Of a stretch of 64,000 nucleotides of DNA, positions 59,301 through 64,000 are shown in pieces. The DNA lies in the NCBI RefSeq assembly GCF_947172395.1, contig NC_069094.1:11646292-11710291 (forward strand), given 5' to 3'. Origin of the DNA: Bicyclus anynana. Lineage: Eukaryota > Arthropoda > Insecta > Lepidoptera > Nymphalidae. Under the pieces are notes generated by a model. The model was not told the DNA's origin. It made no database searches and saw only the letters and a list, made by a program, of their open reading frames with translations. Both the position numbers and the translations under genes were made by a program. Each line of letters starts with the position of its first letter. The first letter of the stretch is position 1.

Positions 59301-62300
59301 TCTTTTCTCAGATACGTGTATATCTTCTGCGAGAAGGCGGAACGTAACAACAAAGGCGGTTGGGACTATGAAGTGAAACCGTACAAGCCTGCGGATTACT
59401 TGTTGCAAGATCTCGCGGTCATCCTCGCTAGCTCCAACGCCTCCTGGAGTCATTATGTCAACGACGGTATGTCTTCAACTCTGTGTCCTTTTAGCCGGCT
59501 ATGTGCCGCAAGATAGGGTTATGTTTATATAGGTCCAACTGTCTTTTTTAGCGGATTGCCCGAAGCATGGAAGTGTTATGTGTTTTTCAGTCTATATATG
59601 TTTGTGGCTGTTCTTTCAAGTGAAGAAGTGTAAAGTTCCTTTGGCGTGCCTTTAGATCCTCTCCCTGCGATACAGTGCCGGATTAAGTAAACTTGATGCC
59701 CTAAGTAGTCTTCCCCTATGGACCTATGTATCCTTGAATTTGAACTACAAAGAATTCTACCAAATGACCTGTAGCAATGAATAGCTTTGTGATGATATGG
59801 TTTGAGGTTTTATATTGAGTACATTACGAAATGGTCGTAGAAAAAAAATTTGTTTTATGTTGTGGTGTACAAATAAAGTATCTAAATAAATAAAAACAAA
59901 AAAATACGTTTCATAAGCATTAGATTAACAATGTTGAATGTGCAAGTGGAAGACATAAGAGGAGAGGAAAGCCAAAGAAGAGATGTTTGGATTGTGTGAA
60001 AGAGGACATGTGTGTAAAAGGAGTGGATGATGAGTTGACGAGTAATAGAGACGAATGGAAAAGATTGACATATTTTTCCGACCCCACTTAAGTGGGATAA
60101 GGGTAAGGAGATGATGATGAAACATTAGATTAACACCTAGACCTAGATAGTTTGTATAATGCATTTGTTGTTGCAGGTTTGAATCGTCTGAAGGGTGTCC
60201 CCGGAAGGTGGGAGCCCCCGGAAGAGGCGACCGACCGCTTGTGCGTCGACGTGGGCGGGGGCGCCTTCATCGAAGTGTCGCACCCGGCGCCGCAAGGAGA
60301 AAAGATGTGCGTTGTATTTTATTTTTATTTTTCGTATCTGATTTTTTTTTTATTAGAACGAGTATCCAAAGTTGCTCTAATGGGATCTTACCAAATTTGG
60401 CTAGACAGGGAGAACAACACGAGCAGAAAATGGGGAGTGTTGATCGATCGTCAAGGAATTTCTTAACCCTACATCCTGTAGTCACAAGTACAGGACTCTG
60501 CTAGGAGTTTATAGGAGGTTGTTATCTTTACCTCGCGATGGACTCGGCACCCGCACGGTGAATCCATGGAATGCTAAGATATTTGTCTCTCTTTTTACCC
60601 AATATTAATGTAAATTAAAATATGTTAGTAGGTTGGTTGGTATATATATATATATAAGTTTCGAAAAATCGCCATTTTTTGACACACCAACTTTAAAAAA
60701 TAATTAATCACCAGCTTTTTGGTAAATTTCGCTAGTGTGCTATTCGGCTTTGTGAAATACAGATACGCACACACTTGTAGCCTACTAGTTTACAGTTTTA
60801 TTTAAGAGCGGCGTGACAAATATAATTAATCTCGTCCTAGATTTGCAGAAGAAACAATACATTGGTTATAATCATAGTATTATAAATAAACTGTAATACA
60901 CGTCATAGTAAGGAAATATTTGTATTTACGTGGTTATGGGAAATTTTGCGGAAATTCCATTCAAAAAGATAGGAAGATTAAGATTTACCTTAAAACATAA
61001 TACTAGAGGACGCCCTAAAATCCAACCATTTATACTTTCTGAACCTGAACTAAAATTGACAGCGTCTTACACAAATGACAATAAGACCGCCATTACCAAA
61101 TGACAATGAGCGCCATTAAGACATTAGCGCCGCGAATTCTTTCATGAAAACGACTATAGTTTAAGAGTCCATCGAGACTAACAACGTGACACGTGATACC
61201 CGTGTTTTATTACGATTAATAAAATGGGTACGGAGGCAGGAATTAGTTGACTAAGTGATGTATTTTCCACTTGAGTTTCATTCATTATTTATGAACACCC
61301 TGTATAATTGTTGACGTATTGCGGTCGCAGGCGTGGACCGCGCGTGCACTGCGCGCCGCTGGCGGGCGGGCGCGCGGTGTCTTGCGCGGGCGAGGCGCGC
61401 GCGGCGTTCGCGTCGCACGCGCGCGCGCTCGCCTACGACTGCGAGCTGGACGCCGTGCTCGACAGCGTCGTGGGCAACTGCAAGGACTGCTTCATATCTA
61501 TCCGAGGTGAGTGGACACGTACAGTGTGTCTAGTGTCAGACGCGGCTGACGTGCACTGCGCGCGGCGGGCGGGCGCGCGGTGTCGTGCGCGGGCGAGGCG
61601 CGCGCGGCGTTCGCGTCGCACGCGCGCGCGCTCGTCTACGACTGCGAGCTGGACGCCGTGCTCGACAGCGTCGTGGGCAACTGCAAGGACTGCTTCATAC
61701 GTACAATGTGTCTAGTGTCAGAATTAGAGGGGTTAGGCCAATAGTCCACCACGCTGGCCCAATGCAGATTGGCAGACTTCACACACGCAGAGAATTAAGA
61801 AAATTCTCTGGTATCCTCACGATAGTTTACATTCACCGTTTGAGACACGTGATATTTAATTTTTTTTAATGCACAGAACTGAAAGTTGAAGGTGCATGCC
61901 CCGGACCGGATTCAAACCCACACCACACCCTCCGGAATCGGAGGCAGAGATCGCATCCACTGGGCTATCACGACTCATAGCTATCTGTATTATACATATT
62001 TATATTGTACCCAATAGAATAATGAAACAAATCCATTATTTTTGTTAGGTGGCTGTAGTGATCAAAACTTCTTAAAGTATGGTTTAAACAATGCTTTTTG
62101 TAACATTTAGCACTAAAAATCGTATTTAGCTGTTTTTTGGTATAGTGAATTGAAGTGCGGAATTGAGTAGGTATAGCTATTATAACCTTGCAGAAAAACG
62201 GTTTTTAGATACGCCTCGTGTTCAGAGAGGACTCGAGCATTGACGATACTATATTGAAACATCTTAACATCAAAGACTCTTTCTTTCAAACATGTATAGC

Positions 62301-63082
62301 ATAGTGAAGAAGAAGCCTCTTGCTTTTCTTCTGTTGCATGTATTTTAAATAAACAGTTATTAGCTGCTTTATAGCTATTCAGATAAACAACAACAAAATT
62401 CCCAGCAATGTCTATAATAGGAACATTCATTCATAAATTTATAATTAATTTGCAATTTCAAAACATCCGTTTTCCTTACCCTTATTATCTTTCGATGTAT
62501 TGTATAAGGTCATAGCTTGCGTAAAATTGTTTCAACCATGTAGGTATACTTAATCAATTTGTGGAAGAATCGAAATGTGACGTAAATACCATACCAAGAA
62601 TACTAAAGTTGAATCGTTTATAGGCAAATGCTGACTGATGGAATTGTCAAAGATTTTATTTGCTTGAATGTTGTACTAAAATGTAAAAAAAATCTGCAAA
62701 TTGTACAAATTATTTAACTTGTAAAAGTCTAAAATCTAATAAATGCAGTGCCCAAATACATGGGGAATTGTACCATCGTTAGTTTATAAACGTCTCCGAA
62801 ACTACTAAGAAAAAGACTAAAAGAAAATGTAAAATGTCTTAACGATCCGGACGATCGTTTTGTGCATCCACTTTTTAATGGGATGGGCCTGGGCCTATCC
62901 ATTTAAATAGTCTCAAAATATGATAGATATGTCACTTTAAGCATCTGTTTTTTATTTCTATTCCAGGTATATCTGATTACCGCGACGGCACCCGCGGCAA
63001 AGATTGGCAGCCAAATGCGGCGCTGGCGGCGGCGGCGGTGATGAAAGCCATCATCTTAGCTCTGGAGCCACCGACTGACTAG
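19035..63082 (+). CDS. Winged-helix / nucleoside phosphorylase (PNP_UDP) domain protein, 12 exons
   Basis: Exons: 19035-19200, 21188-21382, 21958-22068, 25217-25325, 26689-26806, 29358-29493, 48200-48339, 49683-49801, 59312-59466, 60177-60306, 61331-61506, 62967-63082. Every junction is GT-AG and phases chain to a TAG stop, giving 556 residues. Residues 56-155 are an unrecognised, partly helical region. A winged-helix-like segment spans about 168-230 (SVEDFV...KADVKDALESLEEKGLTRLMSDGIYVRQH). From about 249 a nucleoside phosphorylase fold follows: TIAVVTALYCEKQAV, YTLGTIGAHRVV, FLVGVGGGVPHY, RLGDVVVSTP, YDCELDAV (Glu498) and SIRGISDY with Asp522, the position of the family's catalytic acid, then WQPNAALAAAA. 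The pattern is closest, to my recollection, to PNP_UDP domains of fungal NLR-like and bacterial immune proteins. Likely a soluble nucleoside/nucleotide-cleaving or -sensing protein; substrate unknown. A poly(A) signal is at 63840-63845. Confidence 0.88.
19711..19815. repeat. Long intronic hairpin
   Basis: Arms 19711-19739 and 19787-19815 are nearly perfect complements over 29 bases (GTTACTGAATTTAATAAGAT on the left). The 47-bp loop is itself AT-rich and repeats TAATAAGATTTTAGATA. It lies in intron 1 of the phosphorylase-like gene, with no obvious element around it. Confidence 0.65.
20720..21125 (-). repeat. Two LINE-derived tails in intron 1
   Basis: About 20725-20930 is a diverged forward tail (CTAGCTGACCCCACATGGTA ... 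AATATTTGTATCTAT) and 20930-21125 a reversed copy of the 12930-type tail, so they form an inverted pair meeting at ATACTAATATTATAAAGC. The reversed copy ends 62 bases before exon 2. The AT microsatellite at 20367-20392 lies upstream. Confidence 0.6.
21481..21838. mobile_element. MITE (TTCATTTACACGAGCGG ends) next to a reversed SINE family A
   Basis: 21481-21570 has inverted ends: GGGTTCATTTACACGAGCGG and GTGTAAATGAACAC, around a CGACGACTGCAGTCG core. A second copy is at 26553-26677. The following 21566-21838 is a SINE family A in reverse (GCCCTTGATTACAATTTCAC ... CCAGGACCCCTGTCTTGTAA), truncated near its tRNA-like head. Confidence 0.65.
22454..22474 (+). CDS. Candidate 21-nt microexon of the phosphorylase-like gene
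   Basis: The 21 bases lie between a good acceptor (pyrimidine-rich tract, then GCCACAG) and a good donor (GTAAGA). Their length is a multiple of three and their ends match the phase of exon 3 (ending in one base) and exon 4 (starting with two). Inclusion would insert seven residues (EPNGDIT, with a changed neighbour) after TGTPPP; skipping gives PPPAFIDD. It is probably a cassette if real. No transcript evidence is available. Confidence 0.45.
22655..23305. mobile_element. Foldback MITE with ~280-bp inverted arms
   Basis: Left-arm words reappear inverted on the right: CACCTTCTGATAA with TTATCAGAAGGTG, CCAGGAGTCCG with the CGGATCCTGG region, TTTTCCGTGAGTAGCTTCAT with GATAAAGCTACTCACGGAAA, TTCTGGTAGCTAACAG with CTGTTAGCTACCAG, and AACTGTTAAG with CTTAACAG. 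The centre (GTTAGTAACAATTTTTGATC / AGAAATTGTTACTAAC) also pairs. The whole unit lies in intron 3 and has no ORF. Confidence 0.75.
25326..26552. repeat. Intron 4: CG-rich MITE and an old interspersed repeat
   Basis: About 25447-25870 is a CG-rich unit, unlike its AT-rich surroundings, with repeated GCGTTGCG/CGACG words in both directions (TTGCGTTACGGTGCGACGTC at the left, CAATGCGTTGATCCGTTGCG at the right), consistent with a MITE. About 25980-26350 and 26370-26520 are interspersed repeats; the first ends AAATCGGTTCAGTAATTTTG, and related words occur in reverse sense context at 38690-38770. Confidence 0.5.
26553..26677. mobile_element. MITE ending next to the exon 5 splice acceptor
   Basis: The ends are inverted (AAGGGTTCATTTACAC... 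and ...CGCTCGTGTAAATTAACACT) around a CGACGACCGCAGTCG core. A shorter relative is at 21481-21570. The right end lies about 11 bases before the acceptor AG (26687-26688), so the element supplies most of the splice-acceptor context, including a TTAAC/ACTAA branch-like word. Confidence 0.7.
26833..27225. mobile_element. MITE split by a SINE family B copy with 10-bp target duplication
   Basis: The MITE halves (26833-26864 and 27167-27225) are inverted partners: GAGGCACAATTATCCGCCCA on the left and GGGCAGATAATTGTGCCT on the right. Between them lies a reversed family B SINE (26865-27166). The 10-bp ACTTTAATAT at 26855-26864 and 27167-27176 flanks the SINE exactly. The same MITE family is at 10765-10925. 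Confidence 0.88.
27318..27785 (+). mobile_element. Composite: SINE family C head joined to SINE family A
   Basis: 27318-27480 has a tRNA-like head (TAGCTCAACGGTAAGAGTGG, B-box-like TGGTTCGATCCCC) and a TATGGCAAATATTCTTT end; a second copy is at 31153-31300. It runs directly into family A at about 27497 (CAGTGGATTTACAAGACGGA, B-box-like GGTTCGATCCCC), whose first part is missing; family A continues to about 27785. Confidence 0.75.
27812..28320. repeat. Interspersed element and LINE C-terminal fragment
   Basis: 27812-28115 is the best-kept copy of the element also seen at 1886 and 11195, containing a short inverted pair (CAACCTTAAACTC / TTCTTAAGGTTGAAT). 28193-28320 read on the minus strand encodes NIREWTGIKTVEELF...KEKFRKLTADLQ and a stop, the C-terminus of an arthropod LINE polyprotein. 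Confidence 0.6.
30471..33394 (-). CDS. Galectin-like protein A, four exons, nested antisense gene
   Basis: Exons on the minus strand: 33394-33363 (ATG, ten codons), 32728-32561, 31511-31342, 30652-30471. GT-AG borders and phases agree and give 183 residues. No signal peptide is seen (MLKNCWECVMG), as in galectins, which leave cells by a non-classical route. The fold signature is visible: LPRPLRHGDLIEINGT and RIRLNL at the start of the domain, and GKFNFTV...LDIYVF...NDITFLTIDGDI...LKF at its end, matching galectin strands. The sugar-binding residues (H-NPR, V-N, W-E-R) are not recognisable; that stretch reads ACWAEANFAEG. Ligand binding may be lost or altered. An alternative is another jelly-roll family. 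An AATAAA on the minus strand lies at 30217-30222. Confidence 0.75.
30842..30903. repeat. Perfect 29-bp palindromic hairpin in galectin-like A intron 3
   Basis: Two perfect inverted arms surround a 4-base CAAT loop; the arms begin AAAATATACTTTATTTTTCA. The pairing continues outwards as A-rich against T-rich tracts (about 30827-30840 and 30904-30915). A third, imperfect copy (ACAGTTCATGATAAACAAAG) is at about 30951. The parent sequence looks like a retroelement tail. Confidence 0.75.
31153..31300 (+). mobile_element. SINE family C
   Basis: GAGCTCAACGGTAAGAGCGG and GGTGGTGGTTCGGTCCC give the tRNA-like head, and TATGGCAAATATTCTTTAC followed by A residues the end. It lies in galectin-like A intron 3 and is absent from the equivalent position of copy B. 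Confidence 0.7.
32200..32425 (+). repeat. LINE tail with duplicated start in galectin-like A intron 2
   Basis: The copy has its first 20 or so bases twice (TAGCTGACGCCGCGCGTTTT at about 32202 and 32224), then the usual body to ATAATTAGTATAGAGTATAG. It is not present in unit 2 at the same place. Confidence 0.6.
33395..33560 (-). promoter_or_regulatory. Conserved upstream region of galectin-like A (promoter candidate)
   Basis: This stretch is well kept between units (33395-33560 and 39284-39440). On the minus strand it reads a GGTATTACGTCATCTCAGTC word with a CRE-like core, an initiator-like CTCAGTC, and CTATCATTGATAG with GATA-type halves before the ATG. No TATA box was recognised. Function is inferred only from position and conservation. 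Confidence 0.35.
34390..34640 (+). repeat. SINE-like or old repeat, duplicated in both units
   Basis: The block from ATTATCATCTCCATTATGC to GAGGGATATGGTCGTCTATT recurs at 41025-41220 in unit 2. It was part of the segment before duplication. Its origin is unclear. Confidence 0.45.
35195..35400 (+). pseudogene. LINE RT C-terminal fragment followed by (ATG)n microsatellite
   Basis: Plus-strand reading gives LKYNKAQTQRAMERAMLGVS and DRIRNEIRRRIKITDIAQH, a fragment of an EN-RT LINE polyprotein similar in position to the CERAMER region of the LINE at 8840. It is followed by about 60 bases of (GAT)n at 35340-35399. It is absent from unit 2 at the matching place, so it arrived after, or was lost from, one copy. 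Confidence 0.65.
35919..36240 (+). pseudogene. LINE 3' fragment between the two duplication units
   Basis: The plus-strand frame reads DITDKWNVESTVIVPIVVS, then HIQKAVILETARIVRRSL and a stop at 36131, which resembles the C-terminus of a common arthropod LINE polyprotein. A 3' UTR and A/T-rich tail follow. It fills most of the 0.5-kb spacer between units 1 and 2. Confidence 0.6.
36639..39283 (-). CDS. Galectin-like protein B, four exons, tandem duplicate of A
   Basis: Exons on the minus strand: 39283-39252, 38356-38189, 38058-37895, 36817-36639; phases match and give 180 residues. Organisation equals that of A, with two short codon indels in exons 3 and 4. Conserved landmarks are LPRALRHGNLIEINGT, RIRLNL, ACWTEINFAEG and DDITFLNIDGDI. 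Many residues differ from A, with a net gain of lysine in the loop after NFAEG (KNVQLDKDPPKGEDLKKD). By eye about four synonymous against twenty or more replacement codons separate A and B in exon 3 alone. All splice sites are kept and there is no stop, so this is not an obvious pseudogene. As in A, the classical sugar-contact residues are missing. Confidence 0.75.
37066..37370 (-). mobile_element. SINE family B in galectin-like B intron 3
   Basis: Reverse-orientation copy: CATCATTATCAACCCACATT at the left end, tRNA-like head (GGATTCGAACCC on this strand) at the right. There is no counterpart in unit 1, so it inserted after the duplication. A further unit-2-only stretch (about 37495-37700) starts with (TTTA)n. 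Confidence 0.8.
38390..38790. repeat. Interspersed repeat in galectin-like B intron 1
   Basis: The segment begins AAAAAATTTAACCGACTTCA and includes AAAATTACTGAACCGATTTT and ATGAAAATTAAATGGGACCA, words also seen near 26230-26400 (there reversed or rearranged). The matching intron of copy A lacks it, so it is another insertion in unit 2. Confidence 0.5.
39755..40060 (-). repeat. LINE tail, reversed, in unit 2 upstream region
   Basis: It starts CTATACTATTATAATTAAGC and reads the reversed body (GAACTACTGATTCGATTTGA) to GGTGAAACCGCGGGGCGG. Internal sequence is expanded relative to the 12930 copy, suggesting a mosaic of two tails. Confidence 0.55.
40654..40948. mobile_element. Foldback element with 12-bp flanking duplication, only in unit 2
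   Basis: Arms of about 61 bp at 40671-40731 and 40832-40893 are near-perfect inverted copies (CGCGAAAAGTTGACGAACCC on the left arm). The loop is about 100 bp. ATCTAGATAATC occurs at 40654-40665 and 40937-40948. The matching site in unit 1 (about 34345-34360) has one copy of this word (ATCCAGACAATC) and no insert. Confidence 0.8.
41855..42122. repeat. LINE-type repeat with G-rich GGGTA minisatellite, only in unit 2
   Basis: The unit starts AAGTCGGGTTTTCCTTCCTG and ends CGAAGTCGCGGGCGTCCGCT. Its middle (about 41980-42080) is a string of GGGTA and GGGGTA repeats, with many runs of three or four G. It breaks the sequence that is continuous in unit 1 near 35620. Confidence 0.65.
43235..43520 (+). 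mobile_element. SINE family B
   Basis: A near-full copy: head GATAGCCCAGTAGATATGAC, B-box-like GGGTTCGAATCCGG, and CTCATTCTGAGAGGAGACCC near the end, followed by ATATGGGTTGATAACGAT. Confidence 0.8.
43965..44262 (-). mobile_element. SINE family A, the most complete copy
   Basis: In reverse it runs from GCCCTTGACTACAATCTCAC through GGAACGCTAAATCGCTTGGC to GGGGATCGAACCCAGGACCT and CACTGCGCCACGGAGGCC. On the minus strand the head therefore reads GGCCTCCGTGGCGCAGTGGT with a GGTTCGATCCC B box, as expected for a tRNA-derived RNA polymerase III promoter. Confidence 0.82.
44507..44822. mobile_element. MITE with ~30-bp terminal inverted repeats
   Basis: The left end reads TATACAGGATGCTCGGGAAT and ATTCCCATAACT; the right end read inverted gives TATACAGGGTGCTGGAGAGT and ATTCCCATAACT. 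About 315 bp long with no ORF. The TATA-type ends leave the exact target duplication unclear. Confidence 0.72.
46186..47443 (-). CDS. Galectin-like protein C, three exons, distant paralogue
   Basis: Exons on the minus strand: 47443-47283, 46817-46660, 46385-46186; phases agree and the frame ends TGA, giving 172 residues. Residues 1-20 (MDLLKTIAIFNMFFVTQIEM) could be a weak signal peptide, unlike A and B. Domain features: NITILGHSYNFGI, EIIIKLVNQN, and a C-terminal block ANIELFFEQH...LEYIVFDGVEHVENLSFNF that lines up with LDIYVF...ITFLTIDGDINKIEDLKF of A. The likeness is weaker than between A and B and rests on this strand pattern. Same strand and same host intron suggest an old tandem origin. 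No sugar-binding motif is seen. A galectin-like fold is likely but function is unknown. Confidence 0.68.
49445..49513. repeat. 69-nt hairpin in intron 7
   Basis: Left arm 49445-49473 (AATGGTTCAAAGTCTATTTC...) and right arm 49480-49513 pair along about 28 bases with a small bulge and a six-base loop. It lies about 170 bases before exon 8. Size and shape resemble a microRNA precursor, but a small foldback element is an equally good reading. Confidence 0.55.
49802..51499. repeat. Intron 8, first part: LINE tails and retroelement-like fragments
   Basis: 49875-50005 is the 12930-type LINE tail in forward sense. About 50217-50511 has an open frame (MEVRFEARTPTRPNLRSKIQ...) that looks like a retroelement remnant but was not identified. 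About 50930-51175 has AACTCAAAAGCGGCTGAACC and a GGTAGGGTAGG stretch, another LINE-type tail. Confidence 0.45.
51500..52732 (+). mobile_element. P-element-family transposon relic (31-bp TIRs, 8-bp TSD, THAP-like remnant)
   Basis: The terminal inverted repeats at 51500-51530 and 52702-52732 are perfect 31-base complements (starting CTTAGACCATTAATAACTGG). GTTCTATG at 51492-51499 and 52733-52740 is a perfect 8-bp target duplication. Both lengths are those of P elements. At 51654-51752 a short frame starts MPVCVVKWHKKRPKTC and continues to GVTFHLKVF, resembling the start of a THAP domain (the DNA-binding domain of P transposases) although the second zinc ligand reads W-H instead of Cys. The element is about 1.23 kb with the rest of the transposase gone; a LINE-like tail (AATAATAAAGGCTTTGAAAT, 52110) sits inside. 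Confidence 0.88.
53060..53215 (-). pseudogene. LINE (Jockey-like) reverse transcriptase fragment
   Basis: The minus-strand frame reads IVQIAKWFRKWRIEVNPEKS and AAVLFSRKK, the conserved stretch after the RT YxDD box in Jockey/R1-type elements. Downstream residues are not RT-like. The preceding 52840-52920 holds a repeat also found at 42712-42790 (GCATCGTCTGATGGGGC). Confidence 0.65.
53216..55600. other. Intron 8, middle part, no gene seen
   Basis: CCTCAGAATACAGAAAACCA at 53194 returns inverted at 54398-54417 as part of a perfect 27-bp inverted pair (53194-53220 and 54391-54417). 53700-53830 is rich in (TTTG)n. 55160-55250 is one member of an inverted repeat pair with 57040-57140. No coding region was recognised. 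Confidence 0.45.
55613..55820 (-). mobile_element. SINE family A, truncated
   Basis: In reverse: GCCCTTGACTACAATCTCAC, GGAACGCTAAATCGCTTGGC, and CTAGCCACGGCCGAAGCCTC, ending at CCCACCAGCC before the tRNA-like head. The flanks (about 55550 TAAAAATCA-type and 55840) show a short inverted pair (TTTTTTATT / AATTATAAAG region) but no clear target duplication. Confidence 0.72.
55840..59311. other. Intron 8, last part, no gene seen
   Basis: 57040-57140 holds GGTATACCTGGGTTCCCTGG, the inverted partner of the 55160-55250 repeat. 57665-57840 is the TTCGGAACCC-type repeat also at 13480. 58425-58560 has loosely inverted ends (GACATTGGAGCACTCCCAGG with CCTAGGTGTGCCCCTACAAC). The open frames at 56763-56972 and 57007-57381 are AT-rich and not recognised. 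Confidence 0.4.
60607..61330. other. Intron 10, no gene seen
   Basis: The intron is AT-rich with a short TA run at 60637-60656. It shifts sharply to GC-rich sequence at exon 11. I see no repeat family from elsewhere in the window. Confidence 0.4.
61551..61722 (+). pseudogene. Decayed tandem duplicate of exon 11
   Basis: The segment repeats 61344-61540, at a 207-base period, with a few substitutions. It lacks four bases near its start (frameshift) and 21 bases equal to 61497-61517, which include the exon's end and GT donor. With no donor and a shifted frame it cannot replace exon 11. The repeat includes intronic GTGTCTAGTGTCAGA after the exon, so this was a DNA-level duplication. Confidence 0.85.
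61728..61978 (-). mobile_element. SINE family B directly after the exon 11 duplicate
   Basis: In reverse: TTAGGCCAATAGTCCACCAC through CACGTGATATTTAATTTTTT to CCGGACCGGATTCAAACCC and CCACTGGGCTATCACGACTC. The tail end is shortened where it meets the duplicate at 61722. Confidence 0.75.
61979..62966. other. Intron 11, no gene seen
   Basis: No gene is supported; the minus-strand frame at 62113-62430 has no recognisable features. A fragment at about 62866-62885 (TGTGCATCCACTTTTTAATG) matches the reversed form of the element at 11500. Confidence 0.4.
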
Positions 63083-64000
63083 ATATCTTGTGTGGAAACC
63101 ACAATGAATCTTTCTATAGTTCTTCTATCTTAAACACTGTTGATTTCTTTGTTTACAGCAGTATATGATAGATAATCCCTGATAATTTACCCACTTTATT
63201 TTAACCCTCGCAGTAGTAGTCAAATCAAATCGTGACACCATTAATGCAATTTACTTTAGTGTGACAGTAACAGCCGCCTCGCGGCCTCTGATCATAGCTT
63301 TGATATTGTCTATACTATTTATGGCTTATTATGGATCATCTACACTATCGGCTATTGGCGACCGCAGGATAGGACGTCATTGTGCAATTGTCACTCAATC
63401 GTACAAAGTTGCATTAACTGCATAAGCTGCGTTGCATGTCTGACATAACCTAAACTCCTTTGACAGTCATGCGAAAAACTGACAGGCCATTACGCTCCAT
63501 CGATTCAAATCATGGGCAATTATAGGCTATTATGGCCTCTACTTATTCGAAAATGCTTATATTCGCCCATCTTAGCCGATAATGTAGGAGATTAGTATGA
63601 TATTATTTATGATAATTATTATATTTTCAATCGCGACAATTTGGACTTGAGATACAGAATTCTTAATCACGCATTTAATAGCCCACTGAGAAATTTATAA
63701 ACCTCAATTCGGGGAGCCACAGGCACTTTTATGTATACCTACTAGCATACTAAAGCACACATGGCGAGTGCTTAGTATGCTAATAGAAGTAATTTTCAGA
63801 CAAAGAAGTAAATAGACAAGTAATTGGAGTGCCGTTGTAAATAAATTTTATCATTTTGACATCCCAACACACTACCAAACCATTTTTCCATTATATTGTA
63901 ACGCAACAAGTTACTTAAACTTTGCAACAAATTGCGTAGTAATTTGCGCAATTTTTATTAATCTTAATATTTTTTTTAGTGAAACCATAACAATTGTAAC
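63083..64000 (+). other. 3' UTR and flank of the phosphorylase-like gene
   Basis: The first good poly(A) signal is AATAAA at 63840-63845, giving a 3' UTR of about 780 bases. A region rich in GGCTATTATGG/GGCTTATTATGG words (63320-63540) may be an old repeat. No gene is seen after it. Confidence 0.45.

Noticed and set aside
61308..61715. 135-residue Arg/Ala-rich ORF spanning exon 11 and its duplicate
   Set aside because: It is an accidental frame through GC-rich DNA; the exon itself is explained by the spliced gene.

Overview
The window looks like nuclear DNA of a moth or butterfly. The support is AT-rich sequence, GT-AG introns from about 0.2 to 18.7 kb, several tRNA-headed SINE families, many short LINE tails and foldback MITEs, and three conserved animal genes. 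The order is inferred from repeat style and protein likeness; no species can be named.

Layout. (1) 12-1190, plus strand: a complete two-exon ELMOD2-type GTPase-activating protein gene. (2) 1191-11990: repeats, dominated by a LINE at about 4758-9840 whose first 1.7 kb is inverted relative to the rest, as expected from twin priming; it carries a nested SINE and a nested LINE tail. A MITE built of tandem 22-bp palindromes (11741-11982) abuts the 3' end of the next gene. (3) 12022-17425, minus strand: a six-exon ER thioredoxin-domain membrane protein (TMX-like). A 200-N gap lies inside exon 2, but its flanks overlap by 32 bp and collapsing the overlap restores the frame, so the gap is probably artificial. 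(4) 19035-63082, plus strand: a 12-exon gene (plus a possible 21-nt microexon) for a 556-residue protein with a winged helix followed by a nucleoside phosphorylase (PNP_UDP) domain of the type seen in fungal NLR-like proteins and bacterial immune effectors. (5) Inside its 18.7-kb intron 6, on the minus strand, sit three small galectin-like genes: A (30471-33394), B (36639-39283) and a distant third, C (46186-47443). A and B lie in a roughly 6-kb tandem segmental duplication.

Most notable points: the winged-helix/phosphorylase protein, a candidate nucleotide-cleaving or nucleotide-sensing protein that hosts a galectin-like cluster in its intron; the A/B pair, where replacement changes exceed synonymous ones about five to one while flanking non-coding DNA is well conserved, suggesting rapid protein evolution; a clear P-element relic (31-bp terminal inverted repeats, 8-bp target duplication, THAP-like remnant) at 51500-52732; and a decayed tandem duplicate of exon 11 at 61551-61722.

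The ELMOD2 and TMX genes converge across the LINE-rich interval. The TMX and phosphorylase genes diverge from a 1.6-kb intergenic stretch. Nothing shows that the genes act in one pathway.
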